DNA of 64,000 bases from Mantis religiosa (taxonomy: Eukaryota; Arthropoda; Insecta; Mantodea; Mantidae). The notes beneath the pieces are model-generated. The model saw only the letters and a list, made by a program, of their open reading frames with translations. It did not search any database and had not been told where the DNA came from. Positions 31,690 through 42,525 of this stretch are shown here, piece by piece; position 1 is the stretch's first letter; every line of letters begins with the position of its first letter. The DNA lies in NCBI GenBank assembly GCA_030765055.1, contig CM060950.1, positions 462,547,689-462,611,688 on the forward strand, written 5' to 3'. The position numbers and the translations under genes were made by a program.

Positions 31690-33405
31690 TATGCATTAAT
31701 ATAATTTTGAGTCGAACTAGTACTCAGTGCCTGCTTAATGCTAGTATTTACCTAGAATGCCTTTCATTAGGATCTTCCTAACATCATCAGCTGTTGTCGA
31801 CTAACGGACGTTGGTTTGGTGAACTCATTGGAGGCGATAGGTGCGTCTCTGTCAGTATCTTGATGAACTTGAAGTTCATCATATATTAAATTAATAAAAT
31901 AGGAAATAAGATGTGTCCAATCATTAGCAACATAAACACACCCTGCTGCAAACTATGCAAATGGCTAAACAAAAAATTTAAAGAGCTACCAAAATTTGAA
32001 AGGCACAGGATTAAAAATTTGTTGGAATTCATCAACAAAACTAAAAATCTACAATTTTCTCCCACCGACCGAATAGTATCTTTTGATGTAATCTCTTTGT
32101 TCCCAAGTGTGCCAAGAAACAAACTCATGGAGTACATGCAAATTTGGCTTCAGTCCCTACAATTAGACCAAAACATCATACAGGAATACCTTTCACTTAA
32201 CAAATATTTGCATGGAACAGTTCTTTTTTACATTCAATAAAAATGTTTTCATACATCTCAGACCTCTTCATGAGCTTTTTGGAAACCCATATCTCAAAGG
32301 CATTCCCACTAATTTTCAAACATTGGTATAGATATGTGGATGACATTTGGGCAATAGTAAATGAGAAACAAGTGGATGATGTATTAAAACTACTTAATTT
32401 ACAAAATCCTGCAATAAAATTTTCCATAGAAAAAGAGACAAACAATGAAATCCCTTTCTTAGATTTGAAACTTACCAGAAAACATACAAAACTTGAATTT
32501 GGCATACATAGGAAGGAAACACAGACAGAAAATTTCATAAAATCATATGGATATAACCCAAGACAACACGAGCATGCTGTTATCAACAGTTTAACTTACA
32601 GGCTGGTCAATGTACCTTTAAACAAGTTGGAATATATCAAAGAGTACAATAATATCATTCACATTGTAGATTGCAATGGATTCAATGCTGAATTTGTCAA
32701 AAAGAAAATTTATAAATTCAAAAGACAACAAAGATGCAAACAAGTAACTACTCTTTCCCCAATCAGCAATGAAACTTCATACAGAAAATTTACATATCAT
32801 CCCAAAGCTGCACACCTTTCCCAAAAAGTCTTCAAGGATCACAGTATTACTTTGGCCCCACAGAACAAATTTAGTGTACAACACCTTTTGAAATCACATA
32901 ATACAAAGGAGATACCCACAGACAAAAATGATGTGTGTACCAGGATAAACTGCAAAGGCCGTGACAACTTTCACATTGGAAAAACAAAAAGGAACTTGAA
33001 CATTAGGCTTTAAGAGCATTTTAGAAACCTCAGGAACAAAGAAATAGATAAATTGGCAGTAGTGTACCGTTTTTGGAAGGAGAATCATGATATAGAACGA
33101 GAAATCCACTTATTAAAAGGTGTCCAAGGTCCTGCTGCATTAACTTCATGGGAAAAAAATCTTAATAAAGGAATATGAAAGAAAATTGTTTAATTTCGAC
33201 ACTACCTTTGAAGAAAACCCAAAGTTCAAGTTCATCAAGATACGGACAGACATGCACCTATTACCTCCAATGAGTTCACCAAACCATCATCCATTAGTCA
33301 ACAACAGCTGATCCTAACGAAACACGTTCTAGGTAAATAGTAGCAATAAGTGGAGCATTGAGTATTAGTTTGACTCAGAATTATATTAATTTTGTGCATC
33401 ATTGT
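31690..33405. mobile_element. PLE-D: Penelope-like element with inverted 5' arm
   Basis: A short minus arm (about 31690-31895) is the inverted copy of the 3' end of the plus-strand body (about 33215-33405). Shared landmarks are TTCATCAAGATAC, CCTCCAATGAGTTCACCAAA, a hammerhead-like stretch and GTATTAGTTTGA. The body encodes RT and the start of the endonuclease. Confidence 0.75.
31900..33180 (+). pseudogene. PLE-D reverse transcriptase and GIY-YIG remnant
   Basis: Begins at ISNINTPCCKLCKWLNKKF, before RT motif A (VSFDVISLFPSVP). A deletion and frame shift at about 32220 removes most of motif B. The second frame (32243-33013) has YRYVDDIWAIV (motif C, Asp-Asp kept), IPFLDLKL, GIHRKETQTENF, FTYHPKAAH and the damaged endonuclease with FHIGKTKRNLN. 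It stops at 33013, and the remaining homology (EHFRNLRNKEIDKLA) runs on in frame after the stop. N-terminus missing. Confidence 0.8.
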
Positions 33406-33499
33406 ATCATAGTCCTTACACATTGGAATGTTTTACTATTTAAAACATTAGATAATTCTTCTTTGAATCAATTATCCAGTATGCATCTATGCTTTTTTT

Positions 33500-33730
33500 T
33501 CTTTTTTTGTGTAATTTACGTCCTCCAACGTTAAGCCATATTGGACGGATGCTCAAATGTGTCCAGGGTCCATGGAGCTTAGAGCTACCCGACATTTGTC
33601 TTTAAGGATAAGGGAATGCCCTGGAAAAAACCTTATCCAGGTGGCTCACCCTGACCAAGATTCGAACTCGGGACCTACTGAACATGAGGCAGACATGCTG
33701 CCATGTACACTACCAAGGCGGGCACTGTCA
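33500..33730 (-). repeat. SINE-IV
   Basis: Complement shows the SINE-IV head (CGCCTTGGTAGTG), B box region and 3' end CGTAAATTAC. A second poly(T) run follows at 33741-33766. No clear duplication. Confidence 0.75.
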
Positions 33731-33786
33731 ATGTTAATTTCTTTTTTTTTTTTTTTTTTTTTTTTTGACACTTCAGTTTGTAAGTA

Positions 33787-35266
33787 TCGGGTTGTCTCAT
33801 AATTTCGTTCAATTCTTGTTACATGTTTACGACTAAGAACACCTGAGAACACTGCATGCCCCCATTACTTTTACGTCAAACAAGTTGCCTAACAATATAG
33901 GGTTTGTTTACAAATACAATAAATGAAAAGAATGCTATGAACACAAACCACAGCGACCTGACGGCCAAAGGTAAATAGGTCAACTTATGTAAGAATTGGT
34001 AACCAAACTTCAGTACGAGTTTGTGGATGCAACAGTGTGGAGTTGTAGCTTGTGAATGTTAATATGGAAGGCAAGAAGGAACATTTTCGACATTTAATGC
34101 TGTTTTATTACCGTAAAGGTAAAACAGCCTCACAAACTCAACAGAAAATTTGTGCTATTTACGGAGAAGATGCAGTGACGAATTGGGCATGTCAAAAATT
34201 GTTTACTCGATTTCGAGCTGGGAACTTCTCTGTGAAAGACAAACCTCTTTCTGGACAACCTGTGGTTACGGATGAGGAAAGGATAAAGGGCATGATTACG
34301 AAAAACCCCAGAATAACAACTCGGGAGGTAGGTCAGGAGCTAAACTTATCTCATGCAACTGTAGCCAGGCACCTAAAGAAACTTGGTTACGTAAATCTTC
34401 GGGATGTATGGGTTCCGCACGAACTGAGTGAACAAAATTTAGTTCAGCGCGTTTCCATCTGTGACACATTGATAAGACGCAATGAAACTGCCCCTTTTCT
34501 GAAACAGCTGGTTGCAAGAGACGAAAAGTGGATTGTGTACAACAACATCCGAAAGAGAAAGTCATGGCGTAAGAAAGGGGAACCACCACTCTCAATTCCT
34601 AAACCAGGGCTTCATCCTGAGAAGATTATGCTGTGCATTTGGTGGGACAGGAAAGGAATTACTTATTACGAATTTCTTCCTCCTGGGGAGACCATCAATT
34701 CAGAGAAATACTGTTCTCAGTTGGATCGTCTGAATGTTGCCCTAGAAGAGAAAAGGCCAGAGTTAGCATCTAATGGTGGAGTCGTCTTTCATCAAGACAA
34801 TGCCAAACCACACAATTCTATGGTAACTCGTCAGAAATTACGGGATTTCGACTGGGATGTGTTACCTCACCCGCCTTATTCTCCAGACATTGCCCCATCC
34901 AACTATCATTTATTCCGATCCCTGCAAAACTTCCTTAATGGCAAACGTCTTACTTCATTGGAGGATTGCAGACTCCCGTAGAAGAGTTAGTCAACCAGAA
35001 AACTGCAAGATTTTGGAAAAATGGTATTGATAAGCTTTCTGAGAAATGGAGATATGTTATTGATAATGGTGCATACTGCACAAAATAAAGTTTGAGTTGA
35101 AAATTTCATTGCCTTGTTTACTTTCGATGACCTTGCGTATGTAAACAGATTACCCCTAGATAATTAGACAACTTTGTTGCCGTAGTTGTGATACGGGCAT
35201 ACAGTGCAGGGTTCTTTGTCGTAAACACCTAACAAGAATCAAACAAATTTATGAGACAAACCAATA
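33787..35266 (+). mobile_element. mariner (Hsmar1/cecropia-like), nearly intact
   Basis: Inverted termini CGGGTTGTCTCATAATTTCG and its imperfect partner ending ATGAGACAAACCAA, next to TA. One transposase gene inside. No nested insertions. Confidence 0.8.
34052..35088 (+). pseudogene. mariner transposase with third catalytic residue changed
   Basis: 309 codons open from MNVNMEGKKEHFRH. Two helix-turn-helix motifs (residues about 10-110: FYYRKGKTASQTQQKICAIY and TTREVGQELNLSHATVARHL), the WVPHELSE linker, first Asp in ARDEKW, second in HQDNAKPHNS, and third block YSPDIAPSNYHLF, where Asn stands for the catalytic Asp. A one-base shift near 34970 ends the frame early; the true C-terminus (GIDKLSEKWRYVIDNGAYC) continues to 35088. 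The length is normal for mariner once the shift is allowed for. The Asp-to-Asn change alone should abolish catalysis. Confidence 0.85.
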
Positions 35267-35995
35267 TAAGGTTCAGTTCTGAAGCGGTTTAATGAGATGA
35301 TGGTGGATGCTGAAGAATTTCTCACCTTTGGTGTCGATCCTGTAGAAATCTAGTAGTTTCCCGGCAGCTCTGGAGCGATGAGATCTTTTCTCAGGCGTAG
35401 TATCGCAGCAGAGGAATTATAGGTACTACTGATTAATAATTAATAATTCATACTTACATTCCAAAGTAGAATATTTAATTCTGCATAAACATTTCTTTAC
35501 ATGTTTTCACACAATTTTAAATATTGTAAAAATCTAGTCTTTTTTCTAACCCCGAATGATGCAACGATTAACTTTATCTTAATAGTGCACACGCTACTGA
35601 TGCATCTTTGATGCATCACACAAATGCATTCACATAGGAACTTTTCTGCAAACTTGCAGAGCATGAGAGAACACGTCTTGCCTCAACGATGATCTTATGC
35701 AGAAGAACCAAAACCCTTTTTTTAAAACGTTTTTTAACTTCTTCTCATTATCAGGTTGTCATGGTTACACCATTACCTACCTTACATTTTATCCATTTCT
35801 CTGTTTTATTACAAATTTCAATCTCTTTCACTATTTTTCTTAACAAAACATGAAATATCTGCTACAGTTCTTTCTGTAAACACATTCTGACTTTTCATTG
35901 TTATGTTTTGGTAATATCACTTACTAAATTTAATTCAGTAGATCCTGAAAGTTCCTGTTTTTCTTTTTTTTTTTTTTATTTTCTTGACACAAACA
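35267..35995. other. no recognisable feature
   Basis: AT-rich spacer without motifs. Confidence 0.4.
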
Positions 35996-36215
35996 ATGCA
36001 GTACCGGGGAAATATACGAGTCAAATGGAGAATTTAATGTCAGGACGGCATGTTGGCTATGGTAGCTCAATGGGTTAGAGCAACTGGATGGAAACCAAGA
36101 GATCCGTGGTTCAAATCCTGGCCGCCATGGCATTGAATTTTTCATGTTGTCTCTATCAAAGGCCTTAGCCTATATATGGCTAGTGTGAAGAAATGATTAA
36201 TTTCCATCAATTAAC
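35996..36215 (+). repeat. SINE-I
   Basis: Flank GGAGAATTTAATGTCAGGAC, A box TGGTAGCTCAATGGGTTAGAG, B box GGTTCAAATCC, tail with TTTCCATCAATTAAC. Single unit. Confidence 0.75.
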
Positions 36216-36440
36216 AAAAGTTATTTACTTGGATTTAACAAAACATTATAGTTTTGATTTTGTAAACTGTAATCCATTCTTCTTTCTTTTGAAACACTCC
36301 ATTTTATTATTTTCAATAGCCAAATCTATTTCATTGTTTTTTTTTCTTTCGAAATTAATAGTCGGTTCAACTTAAGTCTTCAATCGGAACTGTACCCCTA
36401 GGGTCACTCTGGAAGTTTCTAGCAGCAGCTACAAATACTT

Positions 36441-36860
36441 TTAAATTGAATTGAAACTTCTACAACTTTTCAAAGTATTCTCCATTATGATGAATACATT
36501 TTGACATCTGTTCAAACTGCTTTGAAAATGCATCTGACCAAGCTTGTTTTGGAAGATATTTGACAGCCTCCATGTAAACTCCAATGTTCTCTTCATGTGC
36601 TGAGAAATGACAATAGAGGTGTTCTTTTGTTTTGTTGAAAAAGAAAAGGTCCCAAAGGAGTGAGGAAGGTCTGAAATTTTGGTTGTCCAAACATTTGATG
36701 CGTTCTGGCACATTGTGTGTGCAAGAGTATTTTCAGGGTGAAGCAGGAAGAATTTGGTCTTTGATTTTCCATGCTGCAATGACCAATGGTAGAATGAATG
36801 ATTGAATTCCTGTAGTTCCTTAACTGGAACATAGGGCATTCTGAACTGCGCAGCCGCAAG
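36441..36860 (-). pseudogene. mariner-like transposase, C-terminal part
   Basis: Minus strand reads FFLLHPENTLAHT, a damaged form of the second catalytic block (HDNAPAHT), followed in another frame by FFFNKTKEHLYCHF and IHHNGEYFEKL, the C-terminus. The third Asp lies in a scrambled stretch. Decayed. Confidence 0.65.
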
Positions 36861-36869
36861 ACCCGTAGG

Positions 36870-37125
36870 CAACGGGTTGAGAATTGGAGGTTTCCTGATC
36901 AGAGAGATTCCGAAATGATTAATCAGCCCAACGCCGGAAGTGAAAGTACAAGAGATGAGGAGATAGGAAAGATGATGATGGAGCAATTGGTGGAATGCTG
37001 GCGGTGGAAACTGGAGGACCCGAAGAAAACCCACCCCAGCGCTATGTTGTCCACCACAAATATCACTTTGCAGTCGCCTGGGATCAAAGAGCCAAGCAAG
37101 CTAGTGGTAGACATATAAGTAATTG
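36870..37125 (-). repeat. SINE-II fragment
   Basis: The complement contains GATCCCAGGCGACTGCAAAG, TTTGTGGTGGACAACA and GGTGGGTTTTCTTCGGG, matching the SINE-II at 27990-28060. The A-box half is missing. Confidence 0.7.
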
Positions 37126-37420
37126 TTCTTAGAGTATCCAGGGTGATTTATATTAAATTATTGGTTTTTGTGAAGTAGAAAGCAGCATCCATTTTCTTTC
37201 CTAGACTTCTGTTTGTGGGTCATCTAGAAAGCACCATACTGCTGATTGACATTATATTCCATGATTTAACTCCTGTGGCAATGTTCTTGCATCTCCCATT
37301 TTCTGCATCATTCCTCTTTATGACCTCACCACTTGGTGATTTGAAGATGTTCATGTAAGATAGAAATCATTGTCATTGATACAGTGTTGTGTGTAGTCTG
37401 AATGTGGTGTGGAAATCCTC

Positions 37421-37789
37421 CTAAATAACTTCCGCACAGCTGCAGTTTTCTCTGGTGCTACAGCTCTGTGAGGATGGCCTTCCTGTGGCAGGTCTTCCGG
37501 GGATTCCCAACTTCTTCGGAACCAATAATGGCCTTGTATGGTGCAGAGTTTTAGGAAATTTCACCAAATATTGGTAACACTGCTCCACAGCTGTCCCCTT
37601 TTGAAAATCATAATAAATCATGGTGCGAACATCACATCGTGACACCTTCATTAGTTTGCCTATCTGTGCAACAATGAATGTATTTCTGATTGCATTTTTG
37701 TGAAAATGCCAACAACTTTGTTGCATAGTAAGCATGGTTATAGCTATAAAATATCCCTCTTTCAAACAAATTAAATTATATTGCCTCAT
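37421..37789 (-). pseudogene. mariner-like transposase, N-terminal part
   Basis: From KVSRCDVRTMIYYDFQKGTA the minus strand gives the first helix-turn-helix of a mariner-type transposase, then a short decayed linker containing GRP. Together with 36441-36860 this is one gene split by the SINE-II fragment. Confidence 0.6.
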
Positions 37790-37839
37790 TTTAAGGACTT
37801 AAGTATTTCTGATAACTTTTTCGGAGTGATCCTCGTACA

Positions 37840-38099
37840 GATTATGAAACTAAATAATTCATTCATAATATATCTATAAAATATGAGTTTTGAAAGGAAC
37901 TTCGGTGAAACTTTCTTTTGTGCGACGTGAGAATAAGTCCAAAGGTGCACGTATATGCATGCGCAAGCAGACAACCAGCTGGTTCTGTCGTTGCAGCCAA
38001 CATGAGAAAGATATGTAAAACTTGTAGCCAACCTCAGCAAAAATGCCCCAGACATAGGTGATGCAGTTCATGTGCAAAGGAACATGTTTTGAGCAGGCT
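37840..38099. other. no recognisable feature
   Basis: Spacer. Confidence 0.3.
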
Positions 38100-38640
38100 A
38101 AGTTATCGTCCGGTCAAATTTTGTTACTCATGCACTGCTTTGCACATAAACAATCCTACGACACAACGATAATGGAGTGCTCCATAGGAAATTTATGAGC
38201 TCACAGACTGTATTGGACTGGTTCAGCTACTACCGATAAGTGTGCATGATGTCAAATGACACTAAGTATACTCCAAAGGGGAAAATTGGCAGTCCCAGTC
38301 ACATTGTTCAAATCGACGAATGCAAAATAGGACGATGCAAGTTTCATCGTGGGCGCATCCTAGAGGCCAACTGGATCTTGGGAATGATCGATGTGGAAAT
38401 GAATGAGGTGCGGATGACGATATTCCCCAACTACCGGAGGGATGCAAATATGCTCTACAGTCTAATTGCAGTGCCCACGATGAAACTTGCGTTGTCCTAT
38501 TTTGCATTTGTCGATTTGAATGACGTGACCGGTACAGGCCAATTTTCACCCTTACAGTATTCTTGGTGTCATTTAACATCATGCACACTTCGAGGCAGTA
38601 GCCGAATCAGTCTGATACAGTCTGCGAACTCATACATTTA
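38100..38640 (+). pseudogene. Merlin transposase remnant with inverted duplication
   Basis: Reads HIVQIDECKIGRCKFHRGR and ANWILGMIDVEMNEVRMTIF, the first blocks of the ISXO2/IS1595 domain with the first catalytic Asp. After about 38470 the sequence turns back: 38470-38590 is an inverted, diverged copy of 38240-38362. The later catalytic blocks are missing. Related to the remnant at 12850-13221. Confidence 0.7.
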
Positions 38641-39158
38641 GTCTGCTAGATAGTGTAATTTCGGGACAAGTAAGACTGTTGGCAATATTGCTTTCAGCAG
38701 TGAAACAAGCATAGTTTGGCTGCACTGAATTCTTCAGTACAGCTACGTTACGGAGTAATTAAACAAGCAATTAATAATGTTAAAAGAATGCCCTCCAACG
38801 AAATTGCACTAAAAGCAAGGAAATTATATTAAAAATCATGGTTGTATATAAAAGCATAAAAAAAGTGTGAAGGAATTAGAAAAAAATTGCCGCGTCGCAT
38901 ATTAGGAAGAAGAGCCGGAACTTCATCTGATTTTCACCTTTGTTTACTCTTAAATGACATTACTTAGGATTAATTTATTTTAGCATTACTTTAGCTTCTG
39001 TATTTTTTGTGTGACGTAGTACATAAACATTTTCAAAATAAAGCACAAGCTTGTTATGTTTCAGTAGGGCACAATAACTAAGATTCTCATTACTGACCAT
39101 TTGAAATGCATACATATGGTGGATTAAGTGATTTAAATAAAGATTATATAAAATAAAC
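38641..39158. other. no recognisable feature
   Basis: AT-rich spacer before the PLE-C target duplication. Confidence 0.4.
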
Positions 39159-39229
39159 TGAATAACTACCTAGAGCAAAAGTGAATCGAGAAGATATTGA
39201 CACACTGCTTCATTTACACTGTTTTTTCA

Positions 39230-39270
39230 CAGGACATGTTTCAAGAGCTTTTGCTCTTATCATCAGCTGG
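39230..39270 (-). ncRNA. hammerhead ribozyme motif (PLE-C, minus end)
   Basis: On the minus strand: CAG, CTGATGA, stem II AAGAGC/GCTCTT with loop AAAA, GAAAC, AT, GTC, CTG. All core bases of a minimal type I hammerhead are present, with a two-pair stem III (AC/GU) and a three-pair stem I (CAG/CUG). Cleavage would follow GUC. Such motifs are known from Penelope-like elements. Confidence 0.75.
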
Positions 39271-39915
39271 TACTTGACTAGTGCAAATTGTAGTGGTTTC
39301 CTCTTTCTCCATTTCGTCAATAGATGGCATGATGTACTTGTCAAAGATGTCCGGTGGTGGAGTTTCAAAATTCATGATTCTATGACGATTTTTGTTAATG
39401 AAGATTTCTTCCCATACGGAAAGGTCTATGGGGTGATTAACGTATTTTATTAAAGATGTTTCCAAGTTGATGTCATGTCTAGTATTCAAAAAATGAAAAG
39501 CCACTGCTGATTTTTCTTTTTCATCACTTTTAATGTTTCTTATCTGTTCTTTAGTTCTGATGTCAATATTTCTTTTTGTTTTTCCTATATAAATTTTAGG
39601 GAAAGTTTCACATTTGATCTCATAGATTCCTGGTTTTTCTTTGGTAGTAATCCAATTTTTGGGGAGGCCTTTTAACAAATTTCTGATATTAAATCTATTT
39701 TGAGGTGCAAGAATTATGTTGTGTGTTGAAGATTTTTTGGAATTTATTTTAGGCTGATGGATGGAAGGTAAATTTTTTAAAAATGTTTTTCTCTTTTGCT
39801 CCTGTAGGTTTTAGGGTGGTGGTTTCTTTTATTTTCTTAGTCTTGTTGAGTCTGTTAACTGTTTTGTCCACTAAATTTGGGTTGAAACCGTTGGACATAG
39901 CTACTTTGTTTCAAC
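39241..39915 (-). pseudogene. PLE-C endonuclease, minus arm
   Basis: From FNPNLVDKTVN the minus strand runs through a lysine-rich region to LKGLPKNWITTKEK, PGIYEIKCET and KIYIGKTKRNIDIR (GIY-YIG), then AFHFLNTRHDINLE and a C-terminus MEKEETTTICTS. The RT part is absent. About one frame break upstream of 39678. Matching copy: 42526-43023. Confidence 0.75.
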
Positions 39916-40085
39916 CCAAATTTAGTGGACAAAACAGTTAACACACTCAACAAGACTAAGAAAATAAAAGAAACCACCACCCTAAAAGCTACAGGAGCAA
40001 AAGAGAAAAACATTTTTAAAAAATTTACCTTCCATCCATGAGCCCATAATAAATTTCAAAAAAATCTTCTCAAAACACAACATAA

Positions 40086-40592
40086 TGTCACCCGAGCGTT
40101 GGAACACCCTATAGAAGCAGCTGAGAGTGGGAAGCAGGGGAGGTCCGTGTTAGCCACGCCCCCCCCCCCCCCTCGTTTGTCTTATAGTGGTGACAGGAGG
40201 TGGCTGGGAGAAAAAACATCACTGTGCCGTCTCTTTCTGCTCCACCTGTGTTCTAGAACTTACGGGATATTTCATCTAATGGAGAACCTTCCAGATCGGC
40301 AAGTGGACCCTATATAAGTAACACGTCGTGCAAGAGGAGTTAGTCGGTCAGTGAGTGCTTGACGTGCTAGAGAAGTAGCGCCGTGTTAGTGGAAGAGAAG
40401 ACTGTGCAACGGAAGAATTTACGTAATTGTGTAAGTGCATCGGAACGGTAAAGGACGAACTGGTGAATCGTAATTGTGTGCATTATGTAATTTTGTGTAA
40501 TTGGCAGGTGTTTAACTGTAAGTCGGTGGAAATAAAGAACATTTTTGAGTGGTGAAATTGGACTTTTCATTTCACGAACCCACAAAGTCACA
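40086..40592 (+). repeat. 5' LTR
   Basis: Contains a TATA box (TATATAAG at 40311-40318) and AATAAA (40531-40536). A run of C at about 40159-40172 is longer than in the 3' LTR. Confidence 0.93.
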
Positions 40593-40593
40593 C

Positions 40594-40611
40594 TGGTGTC
40601 AGGAAGCGGGA
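40594..40611 (+). promoter_or_regulatory. primer binding site
   Basis: TGGTGTCAGGAAGCGGGA, one base after the 5' LTR, is complementary to the 3' end of a tRNA-Leu-like primer. Confidence 0.7.
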
Positions 40612-40637
40612 AGACAACAGCACCGAACATTACAGCC

Positions 40638-41010
40638 ATGGACGCAGCATTGGAAAAGATTTTGGAGAAGATGATGGAAATGTAGGCGGAACTGATAGAA
40701 ATGAAGACGGCCAATGGCAATATCACCGAGAAGATGGAAGAAATGAAGGCCGAATTAACAGAGAAGATGGAAGCGGCAAGTAACAACCTGGCTGCAAAGA
40801 CGGAAACGGCAACAACAACTTGGCCACGACAATGACCGCAAAGATGGCCGAACTGACCACGGAAATGAAGGTGGCGAACGAGTCTCTCGCCGCCAAATTT
40901 GAGAAACGGTTGGCCGGCGTGATGGATGACGTCACGAATCTGGGCAAGCGGATGGGTCAAGTAGACGACCGCCTTAATGATTTAGAGGAAAAGGCCGACA
41001 ACATCGCCAA
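40638..41010 (+). pseudogene. gag-like coiled-coil remnant
   Basis: ATG at 40638 starts MDAALEKILEKMMEM and meets a TAG at 40683. The rest shifts frame and is rich in MKAELTEKME-type heptads, then LAGVMDDVTNLGKRMGQVDD, a coiled coil. No zinc knuckle. At about 41010 it runs without a stop into RT sequence (NIAK then LLTRLTEE), the deletion joint. Confidence 0.6.
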
Positions 41011-42000
41011 ACTCCTCACCCGCCTGACAGAGGAACACCGACCTTATGTGTGGACGGAGGACGCCGAAGACGCTTTCCAGCACCTGAAGGAAACCCTGTG
41101 CAGTGCTCCAATTTTGGGTCTCCCACAACCAGGTGGCGCCTTCATGGTAGACACCGACGCTAGTGACCATTGAATTGGAGGTGTCCTATCGCAGATCCAG
41201 GACGGCCATGGGCGGGTGATAGCCTACTACAGCAAGATGCTATCCAAGGCAGAGAAGAACTACTGCGTCACCCGACGGGAGTTACTGGCGGTAGCAAAGA
41301 CATTGGAGCACTTCCACAAGTACCTGTACGGTCAGCCATTCCACCTGAGAACTGACCATTCCGCCCCAACCTGGCTATTGAGCTTTATGAACCTGGAAGG
41401 CCAGAGAGCACGTTGGGTCCAGAAGCTGCAGGAGTACGACTTCACCTCGGAAGATCGTAGAGGGAAGAGCCACGGTAACGCTGATGCCATGTCCCGAAGA
41501 CCCTGTCCAGAAGAGTGCGGCCAGTGCACAAGAGTGGAAGAGAAGGAGCGCGCTGCAGCAGTCCGAGTAGTTGTGGCAGTGCCTGCTGAAGGCTGGGATA
41601 GCGCAGGCCTGAGGAGGGAGCAGCTGGCAGATGCAGACTTGGGGCCACTCTTGAGGGAAGTGGAGACAGGGACGAGACCAACCTGGGAGGACATCGCACC
41701 GAGGAGCGCCACCTACAGGTCGTACTGGGCCCAATGGGACTCGTTGAAGACCAGAGAGGGCGTGCTGTTCCGGGTATGGGAACCACCCGATGGGAAGACG
41801 CAGAGAGGACAGTTGGTACTTCCCCGGAGTAAGGTCCCGGAAGTCTTGGAGGAAGTGCACGCTGGTACTTCAGGAGGACACCTGGGAGCGAACCGAACGA
41901 TTGGCAAACTTCGGCAGCGCTGCTGCTGGCTGAGACTCCGAGCAGATGCTGGTGGTGCACCTGGACCGCCTGGCACGCTACGATGGTGCTGTTTGAGACG
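41011..42000 (+). pseudogene. pol remnant: RT end, RNase H, integrase zinc finger
   Basis: LLTRLTEEHRPYVWTEDAED is the RT connection. RNase H follows with FMVDTDASDH, where a TGA at 41171-41173 replaces a glycine, then RVIAYYSKMLSKAEKNYCVT and FHLRTDHSAP, and the GNADAMSRRP block. The integrase zinc-finger start (EVHAGTSGGHLGANRTIGKL, with both His) ends at WLRLR. Sequence then jumps to VVHLDRLARYDGA, the integrase C-terminal tail, in another frame. It cannot encode active polymerase or integrase. Confidence 0.85.
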
Positions 42001-42009
42001 ACCAGCTTT

Positions 42010-42022
42010 GAGGAGGGAGCAG
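42010..42022 (+). promoter_or_regulatory. polypurine tract
   Basis: GAGGAGGGAGCAG directly precedes the 3' LTR and would prime plus-strand synthesis. Confidence 0.75.
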
Positions 42023-42525
42023 TGTCACCCGAGCGTTGGAACACCCTATAGAAGCAGCTGAGAGCGGGAAGCAGGGGAGGTCCGTGTTAGCCACCCCCCC
42101 TCCCCTCGTTTGTCTTATAGTGGTGACAGGAGGTGGCTGGGAGAAAAAACATCACTGTGCCGTCTCTTTCTGCTCCACCTGTGTTCTAGAACTTACGGGA
42201 TATTTCATCTAATGGAGAACCTTCCAGATCGGCAAGCGGACCCTATATAAGCAACACGTCGTGCAAGAGGAGTTAGTCGGTCAGTGAGTGCTTGACGTGC
42301 TAGAGAAGTAGCGCCGTGTTAGTGGAAGAGAAGACTGTGCAACGGAAGAATTTACGTAATTGTGTAAGTGCATCGGAACGGTAAAGGACGAACTGGTGAA
42401 TCGTAATTGTGTGCATTACGTAATTTTGTGTAATTGGCAAGTGTTTAACTGTAAGTCGGTGGAAATAAAGAACATTTTTGAGTGGTGAAATTGGACTTTT
42501 CATTTCACGAACCCACAAAGTCACA
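42023..42525 (+). repeat. 3' LTR
   Basis: About 99 % like the 5' LTR outside the C tract; TATA at 42244-42251. Confidence 0.93.

Larger units (their letters stand above)
36391..37839 (-). mobile_element. mariner-like element with nested SINE-II fragment
   Basis: Imperfect inverted ends: TGTACCCCTAGGGTCACTCT on the left and the complement of GTACGAGGATCACTCCG on the right. Transposase pieces lie at each side of a SINE-II-related stretch (about 36870-37125). Confidence 0.65.
40086..42525 (+). mobile_element. Ty3/gypsy-type LTR retrotransposon, internally deleted
   Basis: Complete ends TGT...ACA with 4 bp duplications ATAA at 40082-40085 and 42526-42529. LTRs of 507 and 503 bp differ by about five substitutions and the length of a C tract, so the insertion is recent. 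The inner region is only 1.43 kb: a gag-like start joined in frame to the end of RT, then RNase H, the integrase zinc finger, and a last scrap of integrase. Protease, most of RT and the integrase core are gone. It depends on enzymes from elsewhere. No envelope gene is present. Confidence 0.92.

Noticed and set aside
36441..37034. 197-codon intact gene on minus
   Set aside because: Mixture of a decayed mariner frame and antisense SINE-II sequence.
41332..42044. Long minus-strand ORFs opposite the LTR element pol
   Set aside because: GC-rich antisense frames; RNase H and integrase motifs are on the plus strand.
40086..42525. Endogenous retrovirus
   Set aside because: No envelope-like gene; the internal region is a Ty3/gypsy gag-pol deletion derivative.
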